Assembly: GCF_947623445.1 (NCBI RefSeq)
Contig: NC_135247.1
Span: forward strand, 17,052,501-17,116,500
Length of the DNA stretch: 64,000 bases
Reading direction: 5' to 3'
Origin: Clavelina lepadiformis
Lineage: Eukaryota > Chordata > Ascidiacea > Aplousobranchia > Clavelinidae
Each line of letters opens with the position of its first letter. The first letter of the stretch is position 1. The translations under genes and the position numbers were made by a program. The notes under the pieces are model-generated. The model ran no database searches. It had not been told where the DNA came from and saw only the letters and a program-made list of their open reading frames with translations. Shown here in pieces: positions 33,745 to 46,685 of the stretch.

Positions 33745-35935
33745 ACCGATTACTCGAAAAATCCTATATGGGGCTCTCTGAAGTTTTGCATGTCAATTTA
33801 GTATGCTTTGGACTACCATTCCATAAAATACCATCAAAAAACCATGATACAAACTTTTATAACAGAGGCGCACAATAAATTAGTAGTCAAAACATTTACC
33901 AGAAATTCTGTGTAGAGCAGTATTATTATAGATTAAAAATTCTTTTTTACGGTTAATGTCACACACATGCACTGATTTTTGTTCTTTGTTGCAGACGCAA
34001 ACAAGTAGAAAGCATCAAGAAGTGCGTTATTAGTCCTGCGGCAAAACATTAGGTCGATTAGATTAGTAAACTCAGTCCTTTGCTTACATTAGACTAGAGT
34101 TTTCCCATTTGCGGCCCGCAAATTTTTCCTCAAACTTAATGTGGCCCTTCATACTGGCAGTTTTGGACCACCCTACCTTAGACTATTATTTCGTGAAATC
34201 TTAATAAAATCACATACCTGTAACTTTTGCAATAGAATGTTAAAATCAAGACAGCAATTTTTAGCCAAAAAAGTCAAATTTTATCAATTATTTTCAATTA
34301 TATTTTTAACTAAGCCGACAATGTGACCAGAAAGTTTTTAAACACCCGTTTACTAAGGCAATCCCATTACTGAAAAACAACACCGGCCATACTGGCCTTT
34401 GATTGGTCTAACACACTTTGTTTAACCGTTACGCAGAAGTCCAACAAAATCATAAAAATCACAAAATTTTAGCATATAGGGCTCCTATTAGAGGAGTTTG
34501 GCCAAAAATTCAAAACGACTTTAGCTGGTTAATACGCATAACTCTAAACACCACATAGCTCTAATATGCTTGCCAATTAAAAAAAAGGCATGAAAAAAAC
34601 AGCATTTCAACACAACTTTCTTTAAATCCTCCTGTGCGTTGTAAAAATAAAACTGCTTAACTTCAATGCATAAAGCACCAAACGTCTATGTGCACATTAC
34701 ATGATTGCATACAAGATCCCTATAATCAAATCAGGCATCAATACCAGCAACAAGCTCCTCAAACTCATGCAGAGTTTCATGCCAAACCAGACTTACCTTG
34801 TCTAAGCCTGTAGCCTACCAATAGCTACTGCACAGTGCAAAATACACCAATTTGTTCCTTCCCTTAAGTGATTTTTATCTTCAGGGATGAAAAATCCTGT
34901 CGTGTTTTAACGTTGTCAATAAATCATTTTACAATTTATCTTTATCTGCACTTTTAATAACTATATATGAACAGTGTTGTAATTACTCAAGTCATTGATT
35001 TGACTCGACTCACATTTTTTGATGACTCGATTCAAAGCTACTCAAAGACTCGAGTCTCCATATGATGAACGTGACGGTAAGAAAGACAACTTTAGGTAAC
35101 AAAATTGGATAATTTTCAAAAAAATTACAACTCTCTGTAAAAATTATCAACCAGAATAATTTGTAGATATTTGTGACGTTATATCCTGTGGCCTATAGTA
35201 ACCAATTTAATGCAACACATAATGTGCCTTCAGAATAGTTTTACGTTAAATGTATTGACTTGACTTGACTCGACTCGAATCACAGTTTAAGCCGACAAGG
35301 GCCACGGGTACTATAAGACTCAATAACCAGTACATCGTGGTTAATAGCAACTTTTAATTTAATTTAACTTAATTCAACTAAAATTATTCATGCAGCTGTA
35401 GCAGTACATTAGAAACGCTTACTGGCCACCACAAAGTACTACAGGTATCTTGTCCTTGTGTGAAGCTTGAAGTGTCATCACTGGTGGCCAGCTCAGCCTC
35501 GGGGGAAAATCCCTAACCAAGCTACAACATAAAGTAAAAATTCCAAAAATTGTTGTTTAGATCAAGAAATTGGCAGCTTTCAAAGTTAGAATGCTAAAAT
35601 GATGCCTTTCACTAATAAAAATGCACTAATTAATCTCAATAGACTGAAACACGCCGGCAGTCTTAGGGTCCGTGTATGCTTGTCAAAATGTTTAATTTCT
35701 TTGTTTATTTTATTTTAAATTGAAATTACTAATAATACAATTAATCGAAAAATCTCTGAAATATTGCACGTCACTTTAGTATGCCTTAGGCTACTATTTC
35801 ATAAAATCCTAATAAAATCACATACCTCTAACTGGTGCAATAGAACGTTAAAGTCAAGACAGCGATTTTTGGCAAGAAAAGTCAAATTTCAATTGTCTTT
35901 TTGCCAAACCCAACTATGCGACCTGGACGTTTTAA
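33745..35935. repeat. Three copies of a dispersed repeat
   Basis: Related segments lie at about 33745-33850, 34174-34330 and 35720-35935. The last two share about 90 bp around aatcytaataaaatcacata and gttaaartcaagacagc at roughly 80 percent identity, in the same orientation. The second copy is preceded by GCGGCCCGCAAATTTTT and GTGGCCC, typical of the ends of hAT relics. Confidence 0.55.
34972..35292. mobile_element. Partial hAT MITE, ACTCGAGTC family
   Basis: The left end CAGTGTTGTAATTACTCAAG is intact, and the body has many GACTCGA/GACTTGACT motifs like 15025-15235 and 24688-25090. No matching right end or target duplication was found, so this copy is truncated or interrupted. Confidence 0.6.
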
Positions 35936-36867
35936 ACAGCCCTGTCATGTTCAATTTGTTGTAAAAATGTCTTAATAAATAACCTCAATATGTGTAGCAA
36001 GTTACCGGATTCGTTTATTTCCTCCAAACCACATCCATTTCCATGTTTATTTCCTCTTAACAAACCACAGGTTATATTGATTGCACTTTATATTTCACAA
36101 AACCGTAAGATGTCATCAAAATTTAATGAACTATCTTGGCGCCGGAAACAAGCAGAATTTTGTCCCATAAAGTGACCCAAAATAAGCAAGTAGAGTATTT
36201 AAAAAGGAACCAAACACTCCTTGAGGCAAATCCTAGGATTTTGTTTAAAACATGAAACACCACTTCAACCTACACCAATTGATTTTGCTATTGCACTAAA
36301 TACGCTACTAGTACGAGCTTCTGGTTACCAAAAGCGACAATAAGTGAAAATTAGATAATTTGTGTCACCAAATGACAATAACTTATATATAGAATACAAT
36401 ACAACATTGCAGAATGACGAAATGAGATGACGACGAAACAACAATGGCATGACGCTTGCAGCTACTTCAATAAACCTAAAAATGTGGAAACTTTTTCAAA
36501 AAACATGTTAAAAATGTACAAAGGTAGCAAAATAGCGATATAAAAAGGAAACTACCTCAATAAAGCTTTTATGCATTAGGTAAATTTAAAGAAACTTGCT
36601 TTGTTTTTCTTTAAAAAAGTGCGAAACCCATACATTCACTAAAACTCTAAATAAATAAAAAAACTCCACAGTAACTTCATGAAATTAAAGCTTCTTTCTA
36701 CCACCATCAGCCCAAACAAGTAAAAGCAATGAAATGAAATAATTTTTACCGACCAAATAAGTTTTGTTTGCAAACGAACAACTATGGGAACTTTAAACAG
36801 CAAGGTACTGATAAAGGGATTTATATCTGTCCTTATTTATATCTGGCTTACACGAAAGTTTTTTCCA
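35936..36867. other. Intergenic, downstream of QSOX
   Basis: No gene recognised. Confidence 0.4.
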
Positions 36868-39800
36868 TTACAGTGAATGCTTATGACGTTTGAACCTACG
36901 ATTAAACCATGCACGCTTTGATCGTACTAGGATAAAAAGAAGAACAACAGCCACAAATGAAAACAGCCATAAAAGCAAACACAAACTAAAATCAGTTGAA
37001 GTGAAACCAAGGCCAAGCACGAAGTTGCCTTTGATGAATGAACGCTTCTGTGAATGTGGGCGCAAGGCTCGAGGGTGAAAATCGCGCTCGGACAAAACAT
37101 GATCAAAATTTTCTTCTTCGTCCGTCCGCAGCAGGGCGTTATCGAGCCGGTCCTGCCAAATTTTCTCTGCATCTTTTGATTTCGAACCCTATAAAAAACC
37201 TTCGTTTTACTCTATTATACAAATCGTACTTTAAATATTTAACCAACTTTCTCCAAAAAGCTGGCTTCCGCAATGCGTTAGTCATAGTAATATAAATGTG
37301 GCTACACAAAGCAAAATGAAGTGCAATACACGATGATACACGATACACGATACAAAATGAAATACACGAAATGTTCTATAAAATGCTACTTCATTTTACA
37401 AATTTCTAACCCTGAAACCCAATCCATGAAGCACCAGCAGCTATTTGTCCAAAGCTATACCTCACTGAAAACATCATCTGACAGGACAACAGCGTCGATC
37501 AGGATGTTATCAACATCATCTTGCTCTATAACTGACACCAGGTTCAGTTGAAGAGAGCCAACGTTTTTTAAATCCTCCTCATCTTTAAGATCAAGATGTT
37601 GGTGGGTTAAAATTGAATCAACTTCACCAGGAGTATCATCCGTATGTTTTCCTGCATCAACTTCCTCTGCGTTCTTATTCTGTTCTTTTTCATCCTTGGA
37701 TGAAAGATCTGACTTAGGTCCGGGGATTTGATCAAAAATGTCAGACTGCAAATGTGAAGTCGACAACTTGGAGTCATCACTTAAATCTGCTTGTTTGCTG
37801 TACAATGGCTGGTCAACCTGGAGCTCCAATTCCGATTTAAAAGATGATAAAAGAACAGAAGTATCTGCAGTTACGATGAATCCGTTGCGATCAGTAACAT
37901 CTTTCTCCGCTTCAGCTTGGCCTTGTGAACCTGACTTATCAAGATCTGGAGCCGGAATGGGGACGGGTTCCAACAAGGATAAACCTCCTCCTTCTTCTTC
38001 TTTAGTGGAATCAGTCGAGATGTTGAGACTTTTCTCACTCAAGTTGAACTGGGACCCATTCTGCATGGTTTTTGTATCAACTTCAGCCGCTTGGTCATTC
38101 TTGGTTATGTTGTGTCCCCTGAGTTTAGTTTCTGCTGTAATTTGGTGGGTGGTGATGAGAGTTAAGTTTTGGGAATGTATTCCAGTGTTATTTTCATCGG
38201 TGTACATGTCGCTTTCTTCGGCATTCTTTTCAAAAAATATTCACACGTAAAACATATGCATGTGATGGTTCCAGGAAAATTTAACCCACGACGACTCTAC
38301 CCAGGACAATCCGACCAACGTTCATTGATTGATTTGTCTTGAATTAAATCGTCCGTGAGTTGAAATTGACCAATCACTTCATGTGATATTTCAAGCATGA
38401 GTTTATGTGCAGCCCGCAGACAAACTAGGCTGCTATTGCAGCAACCAAAAAGTTTGTCAAAAGTTCTCTTTTATGCCTAACGATGTTTGTTTCTTTCATT
38501 ACTTAACAATTTAAATTGAGCATAATAATGGATAAAAAATAAAACCGATGTCAACAGACAAAAATGTCAAGCAAAAATATTTTAAAAGTTATAACTAATT
38601 ACCGCTAAGTAGATTAGAAAACACTCCACTGTAACTAATCACCACCTTGTAGGTGAGCAAAAAACACTAGAAACGATAGAAGCAATCATATTTATAACCT
38701 CGTCTAAAATCTTGATCCACCCATTCTGAGGTTTGTGAGGGGGCCAAATTTTTATGTCATCTAAAAAGTCAACGCTCATGAACTCCTTCGAATAGCGCTG
38801 AATTAAGAAGTTTGCCACTTCAGGTTCATTCCATTCATCGTTGAGCAAATGACAACTCGCACACAACGATTCTGACGGAAACTGAACTTTGGGGAAATTT
38901 GGGTCTTCTTTAGATGGTTCCTCGTGCAATCTGAGTAATACAAGAGATTGATAGAGCTTGGATCTGTTCAGTGGTTATTGGTCACAGCACACACTGCAAG
39001 AGAGAGCGGTTTAAGGAATGTTAAGCATTACAAGACATGAAAGAACAGATTACTCTGCAACACACGCATATAACATTGACTCTTTAGTACTGCACACTCC
39101 TTCGTAATGGAATCGAAATTATAAAAACACAGCATCACACCCAGCACAGCAAAACTTCAATTGAGAAAGTCATAGAATATCAAGTCAGACGTTTAATAGT
39201 TTTAACTTAATTTTCATAAAAATCTTACCTTTTATTTACTTTGTTGTGCATTCTCCATAACCACAATATTACATCATAATCACTTCCGGTTTCCTTGAAT
39301 GGCATATCTCGAACTTCCTTTTCAAAGTTTTTACGGCACTCACGGCAGCCAAAGAAGTTAGTGATGTAACTATACATCGCATCAGGCAACACTTGCTTAT
39401 CTGTATAAAACATGAGCATGTTTTCCATATTCACTTCAGGTCATCACAAGAATTATTCTGTAATGATGTTAAGTTGGACTTGCCAATTTGCGCTTTGTAC
39501 GCAGCCACCGAAAGAGTGTGGAACAACATCCAAAGGGAGCATGGGTAGCCGCGAAGGGTGGATTTGTTTGAATAGCAGCCGACCCACAATCTATTGGTGG
39601 CTGGAAGGGACTGGCCCGGCTGAAAAATTTTGAACGTTGTCGTATTTTTTTTAAAGCAGGAAGACCTTGGTCTAATAACTCTAAATAAATTTAATTGTGC
39701 AAGCAATCTACTGTTTATAATACCATCACAGACTGGTTTTTCAAATCCGGTCTAATTTAGAATTGTTGAAAAAATATTGTAAGGGGTTACTTTGCTAACA

Positions 39801-42800
39801 TGCTATCGCTCATAAATATTCGTTAGCTAAATCATTTACCGTTTTCTCGTTAACTTTGTCAAGCCAGTCATCACATGATATATTTGTACGAGGCTGAACC
39901 CAATCATTCAACGAAGTAAAGAATTTAACGGTTGAAGATCTTGATGGAAAATTAGCTCCCACCTGTAACGCAAAACACTGCAAATTAACGAACCCTTCAG
40001 CCCAGCTTAGCAAGACAACTCAAGTTATTGTTGTAGAATACGTTGGCAAGTGCATAAAAATCAAACACATTTAATCAACTTCCTAGTGTTTGTTCGTAAT
40101 TTTTGTGGGTACATTTGCATAATTTGGATTTTTTTTTACTCACGTAAGAGATCGATTTATCTTAACATATATTGTAACCTTTGGTGTTAGCAATTCAGAA
40201 ATACGCTGAAGCTATAAAAAAGCTGACAAACTCTCACCGTTGCAAATAAATTGATCATTTTTTTCAGAGCGCCAAGTTTTGATTTTTCTAAAACTTTTGT
40301 AGCCGACACTTCCATTGTCAACATGTATCTGAGAGCGGACTCCAGGTCAGCAAGATAAACAACACTCCTGCAGAAAACAATTTCCTGCGTTACATGCAAG
40401 GGAAACAAGATCATGTCACTGTTCGAATTTCATGCATTAAATTAACTCCGGGGGTTTACTTAAGGTCACCGCTACCAGTACTGGTAAAATATTTGGCACT
40501 TGATCAAGTTAAAATTTACATGTCAATATCTTTGTAAGTTATCTCGGGGTTCCCTGGAGCAGTTTCAACATTTTCTTTCGAAGAAATGACAAGATTTCGA
40601 GCCATTGGTTCACCAACACCAGGCAATCTTTGAAGCTTATACACGTAGAAGTATCTGGTTTTCATTTCGCTAAAATTAAAAACAAAATTGTTTCATTCAT
40701 GAAATTTACGATTTACATTAAGTCTGGAATGATTTATCTTCATTTAAACAAGTACTTTCGTGGCAATTAATTACAGAGTTACAACATGCTAGTGTAAAAG
40801 GTTCAATATTGAGACATTTCTGGTAACAGTATTACAATACAATTCATTTCCCATGCGTTTTGAGTGTGAACAATTTTGCATTTCTTACACATTGACTGTG
40901 GACAGTGAGCCATTGTTTGATACGATAACAACACTGGGGATTTCAGGTTTGGTCAAAAATTTGGTTGCCAACGCCTTTCCTTGATCACTGTCAACCAGAA
41001 CCCTTCTTACCATGATGTTGCTACATGATGACATGTCCAGTATTATCTGCATATATCACAAAAAAGAAAGGACATGAAACAACAATATAGCTTGGTTTTA
41101 ACCATGATTTATGACAACTTAAAATTTATCGATTGAAATGTAAAACACTGCATTTTTCATCATCAGACGTATATTCAGATAACATATCACTATCCATGAA
41201 GTTCAGTTCCAATCTGGACCGAGTCTGAACATGTGATATATCACCTGTTTTATAGTTACAGATGTTTAGACCAACTACAGCACTCTAACATGTATACCTC
41301 TTTCCCCATTTGTGACAAACTTTCTTCGAAAACAATTGCAACATGCTGAACATTTTTAGGTGAACCACCAGGCACAGTGAAAGCCATAGCTTCAGAAAAT
41401 CTAAGTATTTCAAAGTTATTGGAGCTCATAACAAACTACAACAAGAATTAAAAACCACATGTATGAGCATAATGTATATGTATGTACTATTATACCGGTA
41501 CCATGTAGTGTATCTATACATACAATAATTTTTAAATGATTTTAAAGTCTAGTAGCCAACATACGACAACGGGTTTAGGTCAGGTTTTGGAGTGCCATAA
41601 TCCCAATCTATTGAAGTGATGTGTTTTTCAACAAATTCCACAATTCCCTTGCGAAGATATTTTATTTCTTCTTTTACTGGACAAAACAAATTTTAAAGTC
41701 ATAAATGCAACATTTTCAAATGAACCGTACGTAACTGAAGTCAATTTAGCAATAAAATTATGCACAAAACTTAGATTACACATGAGCCGCAAATGATATG
41801 TGCATGTTTTAACTCTGTTCACGAGGTATAGCACGCCATGTTTTGACCATACTTCTGTCAGAACAGCCAAGTGCTACACTTAATTCATACCTTGAAATAT
41901 TTCACCAACATTTGAAGCATTGGAATAGGGTGGATGAAACTGAATTAAAAAATAGTTAGTGCATCACCTTGCTTTAAATTTTGTCCGATAAAAATTGTTC
42001 AAATAATACAAATCATGCGACAACAAAGTATTTCCACAGAAAATCTATAAACAAAATTTTTAAAAATAAACCGCGATAACAAATTAAAAATCTCAAGGTG
42101 TGCTACTGGAACTACAGTTATGTATGAGGTAAAGGGCAGAAGCAAATCATGCATGCAGTTATGAAAAAGTTGTATATACAAGTAGAGTATACATACAACG
42201 CAATTACTGCTATGCACTAGTTTCTCTAAAACAATGCATTAAACTAATGAAAAGCTGAGCTTCTAAATTAGTCTGATAAGCATGAACCACTGCATGTATT
42301 AACTGCAAACACATCTGTTTTCTATGTAATTTCTTACTGTATTTTTAAACACAATTTAACATAAATTAAAAGCTTACTACGTACAATTTAAAAGTAAGTG
42401 GTAGATCACATGCTTATTTAGCCTTGGTTTAATACAACTGACAATGTCATCCGATTTTTCTGTTTGTTGTAATTGCAGTTCTTATGCCATTAGTATTTTC
42501 ATACATGCATGTTCAAAGTTGAAGAGAATAAGAATTGTTATTGGTGATGATGAAGTGAGAAAATCACCAAAAAGAATATTTTAGCTTTTCTTTATTATGA
42601 GCGATGATGTGAACTTTACCAAAATCACATTCCAGTTTTACAAGAATTGACCACAACCAGATAAAACTACCATCTCAATGCTAATAAATTTTAAATGAAA
42701 AATATCACCACACACTGTAATATTTTCCCCAACCCTCAGTGCTATCCTACTAATCCCTACAATTAACTCATACCCTAAACTCGGGGTAATCAAAAGCCCA

Positions 42801-43912
42801 TATAGGTTTCTGATGGCAGGTTAAAAAATTTTCATCCCCATTCGGGGAAACAGCCCCACAGTCCAAAGATCCGATCTTAATCAGCCAACTCCAACCTACC
42901 GAGATAAACTCAAAAGAATTACACAAATAATTAATCAACAATTGAACACACAAACAATTATTGCCAGAAAATTATGGTGCAAAAACATAATTAGGATGTT
43001 CTACATAACAAAAGATGCAAATACGTGATGAGCGTATAGATATAAAAATTAACCAAAGCTGCATGCACCAAGTATTATCTGCGTAGAAAGTAAAATAGAG
43101 ATCCAAAATGAGTAAGCAATTATACAATGAATCGAAGGTATTTTTCACAACTGTTAAGCTCCCATGCCAACGTAACAAAAACATGCATTTTTAAAAGCAC
43201 GCTTATGTTACCCTCAGATCTGGGACGGCATCAACATTTCTTTGAGAACAAAGTCCCTTATTTTCAGCATCAGCACAATTTACCACACCCAGTGTAATAA
43301 CTGGGCACCATTCTACAGACAATGGAATAGGTATTTTTAGTTGAATTTTCTTAACTATGTGTATAAAAGCTATTAAAATGATACCATACCTAACTATGGG
43401 CATATATGCATACAATATAAATTTATACTATTAATTATCCAAGCATAACCAATAATTCTTTTTCAATTTTTACAAACTTTTTAGGTGTGTAAATGCATTA
43501 ACTGTTATTAAACAAACCTGCTACATCCTTAGCAAGAGCTTTAAAAGTTGGGGCAAATTCTTGGCAATGACCACACCAGTCTATGTAGTATTCAATTAAC
43601 CACAAGTTGGAGCTGAGTACAAACCATTTAGAAATCATTAACGATTTCCATATATTTATATCGATATTCAGTGTATTGTACATAGATAAGACAAAGCAGA
43701 CAAGATTAATAATTGACATATACCTAAAGCAACACTTACAATTGTGGATCACAATATACGTACCTGTTTGCCAAAACTGGAAGGAGGCTGTTTCCATTGA
43801 ATATGGTGACATTATCAGTGGAATTATACAATCCAGTAGCACTTGTGTAGGAAAATTGGCCCAAAAAGAGTGAAAAAGATACAATGTTAAGTAATAAAGT
43901 TTTATGACACAT
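36868..43912 (-). CDS. QSOX: Quiescin sulfhydryl oxidase
   Basis: Oxidises protein thiols to disulfides in the secretory pathway and passes electrons via FAD to oxygen. Proposed exons (minus strand): 43912-43764, 43612-43518, 43312-43212, 41939-41891, 41676-41565, 41424-41298, 41046-40889, 40669-40520, 40367-40238, 39962-39840, 39619-39448, 39400-39229, 38930-38699, 38225-37461 and 37188-36868, giving 951 aa. The start [18 protein letters not shown] is a signal peptide. The first thioredoxin domain has WCGHC. Residues of the second thioredoxin-like domain follow, then [14 protein letters not shown], and the Erv/ALR domain with [20 protein letters not shown] and LCASC. A 255-residue acidic, Ser/Asp-rich exon then leads to a juxtamembrane segment, a C-terminal membrane helix and a basic cytoplasmic tail. 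Two junctions are uncertain: 41565/41424 (an alternative pair adds a few residues) and the weak donor at 39448. The exon 13 end at GAG|GTTATA was chosen by phase. Confidence 0.9.
41940..43211. other. Long intron 3 of QSOX
   Basis: About 1.27 kb with no recognisable exon. Open frames on the minus strand here have no thioredoxin-like content. Confidence 0.4.
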
Positions 43913-44261
43913 CGCTCCACGAAACCCCTTAACCTAAGCCCTTTCTAAAAATTGACATTGCATGATTTTATACATACACAAATTTATGCAACTTTATCTC
44001 CTCAAAACACCACAGAAGCTTTATTATGCAATTACTGGCAAAGTATTCGTGCATAAACAACAAATTTGGTGTAAAATAATGACAGACATCTCATCTCATT
44101 TTTTAACGTATTTTTAAACCAAAAACCATCCTTATGACAAGATGATTCAGCATATTCATTGAACAAAAATATTCAGAAGTCTACAGAAACAAAGGAAATG
44201 AAACTAATTCACAACACATAGTTCATAATATAAGTAGATCATTGAACAAAACAAATAGGAG

Positions 44262-44267
44262 TTTATT
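44262..44267 (-). terminator. Poly(A) signal of COA3
   Basis: AATAAA on the minus strand, about 10 bases after the COA3 stop codon. Confidence 0.6.
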
Positions 44268-44276
44268 ACACTTTTT

Positions 44277-44573
44277 TCATTTCTCCGTGCTTTCAGTAAA
44301 CTGAACAACTTCTTTTTCCATTTCTTGAATCAAGTCTTTATCCTTTGACATGGCATAGATGGTATATCCATACACGGACGCAACAATCCCCATGATACCT
44401 AATCCAAGTAGGTTATTTTTGTAGGTGAATTTTTGACGAAACCTTTGAAGTTGATCTTGGTTGTATTTATCGATCAACCGACGTTGAGCTTGTGTTAAAT
44501 GATCTCCTGCTAAATCCACCCTCTTCATCCTCGGAAAATCGGAGTCAAGATTAGGCACACGGGGAGCCGACAT
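44277..44573 (-). CDS. COA3: Cytochrome c oxidase assembly factor 3
   Basis: Small mitochondrial inner-membrane protein that stabilises newly made COX1 during complex IV assembly (family knowledge). It is 98 aa in one exon. The predicted helix NNLLGLGIMGIVASVYGYT lies at about 53-71, preceded by a basic matrix-facing part (RRLIDKYNQDQLQRFRQK) and followed by YAMSKDKDL, then a charged tail. The GLGI...VYGYT.Y core and the size match the COA3/CCDC56 family. The stop is followed within about 10 bases by AATAAA. The QSOX start lies 365 bases downstream on the same strand. Confidence 0.85.
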   Translation of the reverse strand: MSAPRVPNLDSDFPRMKRVDLAGDHLTQAQRRLIDKYNQDQLQRFRQKFTYKNNLLGLGIMGIVASVYGYTIYAMSKDKDLIQEMEKEVVQFTESTEK

Positions 44574-45394
44574 TTTTTACGTCTATTGATAACCTAACAT
44601 GTATTAAAAGCAACCAATGCTAGCTGCACTTGAAACAATGGAATTATATTGTTGTTGTAATTATGAACACAATATTATTTGCCAGAAAATATCATTTTAA
44701 AACCTATTATAAATTCATGAACCCCTATAAATAACAGTACAAGCTATTGCGAGAGATAAAGTAGTAGTATATATATATATATGCTGTAGTAGCAAAACTA
44801 GTCCATTTACTCGAACAAAATAAAACAAGCTAAGCTTAGTTTAAAATGTTGGCAGACAAAAAGGTCTGTGCATAGTGCAACAAACATTATGCATTGTCAT
44901 CTGCAAAGGGCAACATTACTACCAGTACATGATGTCTTTGTGTTTGCACAAAAGATAATATCAAGGCGTTATGAAAAGCTATTAATATTGAAACTTGAGT
45001 AGGGTTGCTAACATTGCAAATAAAATGGGGTTATCGATATACAAAATGACGGAAATTACAATAAAATGAGATCTTTATTGACCCTACTGGAAAGTTTGTT
45101 TTTAGTGCGCCAGATAAATGCGCCAATAAATGTAATACCAAAATTTGCGCCACGACAAAGTAATACTTATAATTGACCCTTTCTGAGTTACAGCCGCCTT
45201 TTTTTGGGTGACAAGATTTTTTCGATGGCCTATAATTAACAATGGAAACTGTTGATCTACTTTGATTCTTTAGTAAATTAAACATGTTTTAGGCATCAGA
45301 TTATAAATATATTATAATATAGCCTATTATATAATATATCATATTACTATAATATATTGCATTCTTCACTGACCACATATCTAGAGATCGTATT

Positions 45395-45465
45395 AAACAA
45401 GCCCACTGCCTAGGATTCAAACTGTTCCTGTTCATTGGACCTGGTGGACAATTCTAAATTCGGGC
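45395..45465 (+). repeat. SINE fragment
   Basis: The sequence cattggacctggtggacaat (from about 45433) is the reverse complement of the segment at about 15470-15495 in the SINE at 15390-15757, extended by ttctaaat. Confidence 0.55.
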
Positions 45466-45547
45466 AATAGGCTACTATAAAATCAAGAAACGAAAACAAA
45501 AAATTTGTAACGCAGTAACAATCTGAACTTGCACGAAGACTAGGCTA

Positions 45548-45626
45548 GCTTGGTAACTGGAGCTCGAGCGATGACGAATCATCGCCGTGTTTAAGTCATG
45601 CTAAGACTTTCCTCAGTCAGACCATA
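45548..45626 (+). repeat. Second SINE-like repeat, copy 1
   Basis: Contains ttaagtcatgctaagacttt followed by cctcagt, preceded by a B-box-like GGAGCTCGAGCGATGA. A relative lies at 54950-55025. Confidence 0.5.
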
Positions 45627-46624
45627 CCAACTATATAGGCCTAACCTCTTGGCTATCATTTATAACCTAAGTCAATTTGCTTTCATTGGAGTTTACTGGC
45701 ATTAAAATTTAGAATTGTGTTTACTGCTTGAACTTAAAGTAAGCCAGTTTTTAATAATAAATCATTTCTAAAAGCAAAAACAAAAATTTTGATGAAGTAA
45801 TGGCATACAATGAAGCTTTATCTGTTTTCGTTTATTTGTTGTCAGCGATATCAGGCTATATAGCCTAAACCATACTGCCATAAACGGCAGCTATTGGTTA
45901 GGCTAAACCTTCAGCGAACGATAACGCCTATCCCAATTTTACGTCCCAGGTATCATGAGTTCATGGTCGCAAATTTGTGTACTGCTTAGTGCTTATAGGA
46001 GCAGGCACTATATACATGTTACCGTTTCGGAATGAATAAGCAGCTATTAGCCTGTAGTCAGCGTCATCGGTCGCGTCCGCTTCCTGCCCAATCATTAATA
46101 AATTTCCAGTGTTGTCAACTAACAATTTATAATATGCTGCTAAATTCTGCTTTAAAACGCGTCAATCAGTACATTAAACAAAGAACGAATAAATGTTTTC
46201 CCGTTAAGTTATACTTTTAAAGAAATAAATGAATTAACCAGGTAAAAATGTTTTGCTGAAGGTTTCTCAAGAGCATTAAATCAAGTGAGAAATAATATCA
46301 ATTGGCCACACGAAAGGTTCGGCTTGGCTCAGGAGGGTTTATGGGGATCGGTTAGCTTTAATGTTTCAAACGATGGCGATGGGATCACTTTCACCATTTT
46401 ATCTCAATAACAAGAAAATTTCATTTTCGAATAAGTCGAAAATGGACTGAATAGTTCTATCGTAGCGATAAGTTATCGCGCCTTTTCCGTACTTAACTAA
46501 CTACGCCGTTGGTTTTTTTCCATTCATGGTGATTTTCTCATGCTAATATTTTTGTCTTGATTTTTATTTAAAAAAAAATAATATGGACTGCTGGTGCCCA
46601 TGGTGATTCGATCCCCTTGATCAA

Positions 46625-46685
46625 ATTAATATCCAGTTAATATTGTTCCAACTAACAATGGATCAATATCAACTGGATATTAATG
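46625..46685. repeat. Near-perfect inverted repeat
   Basis: Left arm ATTAATATCCAGTTAATATTG and right arm CAATATCAACTGGATATTAAT pair over about 20 bases with one mismatch around an approximately 17-base loop. This is a strong hairpin, possibly the core of a small MITE. Confidence 0.7.

Noticed and set aside
37738-38250. 170-aa open frame on the plus strand
   Set aside because: It is antisense to the acidic QSOX exon, which joins in phase to the catalytic exons.
42768-42953. Minus-strand 61-aa frame in QSOX intron 3
   Set aside because: It has no thioredoxin-like content. The exons on both sides join in phase without it.
43498-43920. Alternative QSOX start giving [19 protein letters not shown]
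   Set aside because: This frame does not join the thioredoxin exon. The frame starting at 43912 gives a signal peptide and continues in phase into [11 protein letters not shown] and WCGHC.
36868-44573. COA3-QSOX operon
   Set aside because: The genes share a strand, but 365 bases separate them and COA3 has its own poly(A) signal. There is no direct support for a joint transcript.
45300-45360. TA-rich stretch as an origin or regulatory site
   Set aside because: It is only low-complexity AT repeats, and nothing specific can be read from it.
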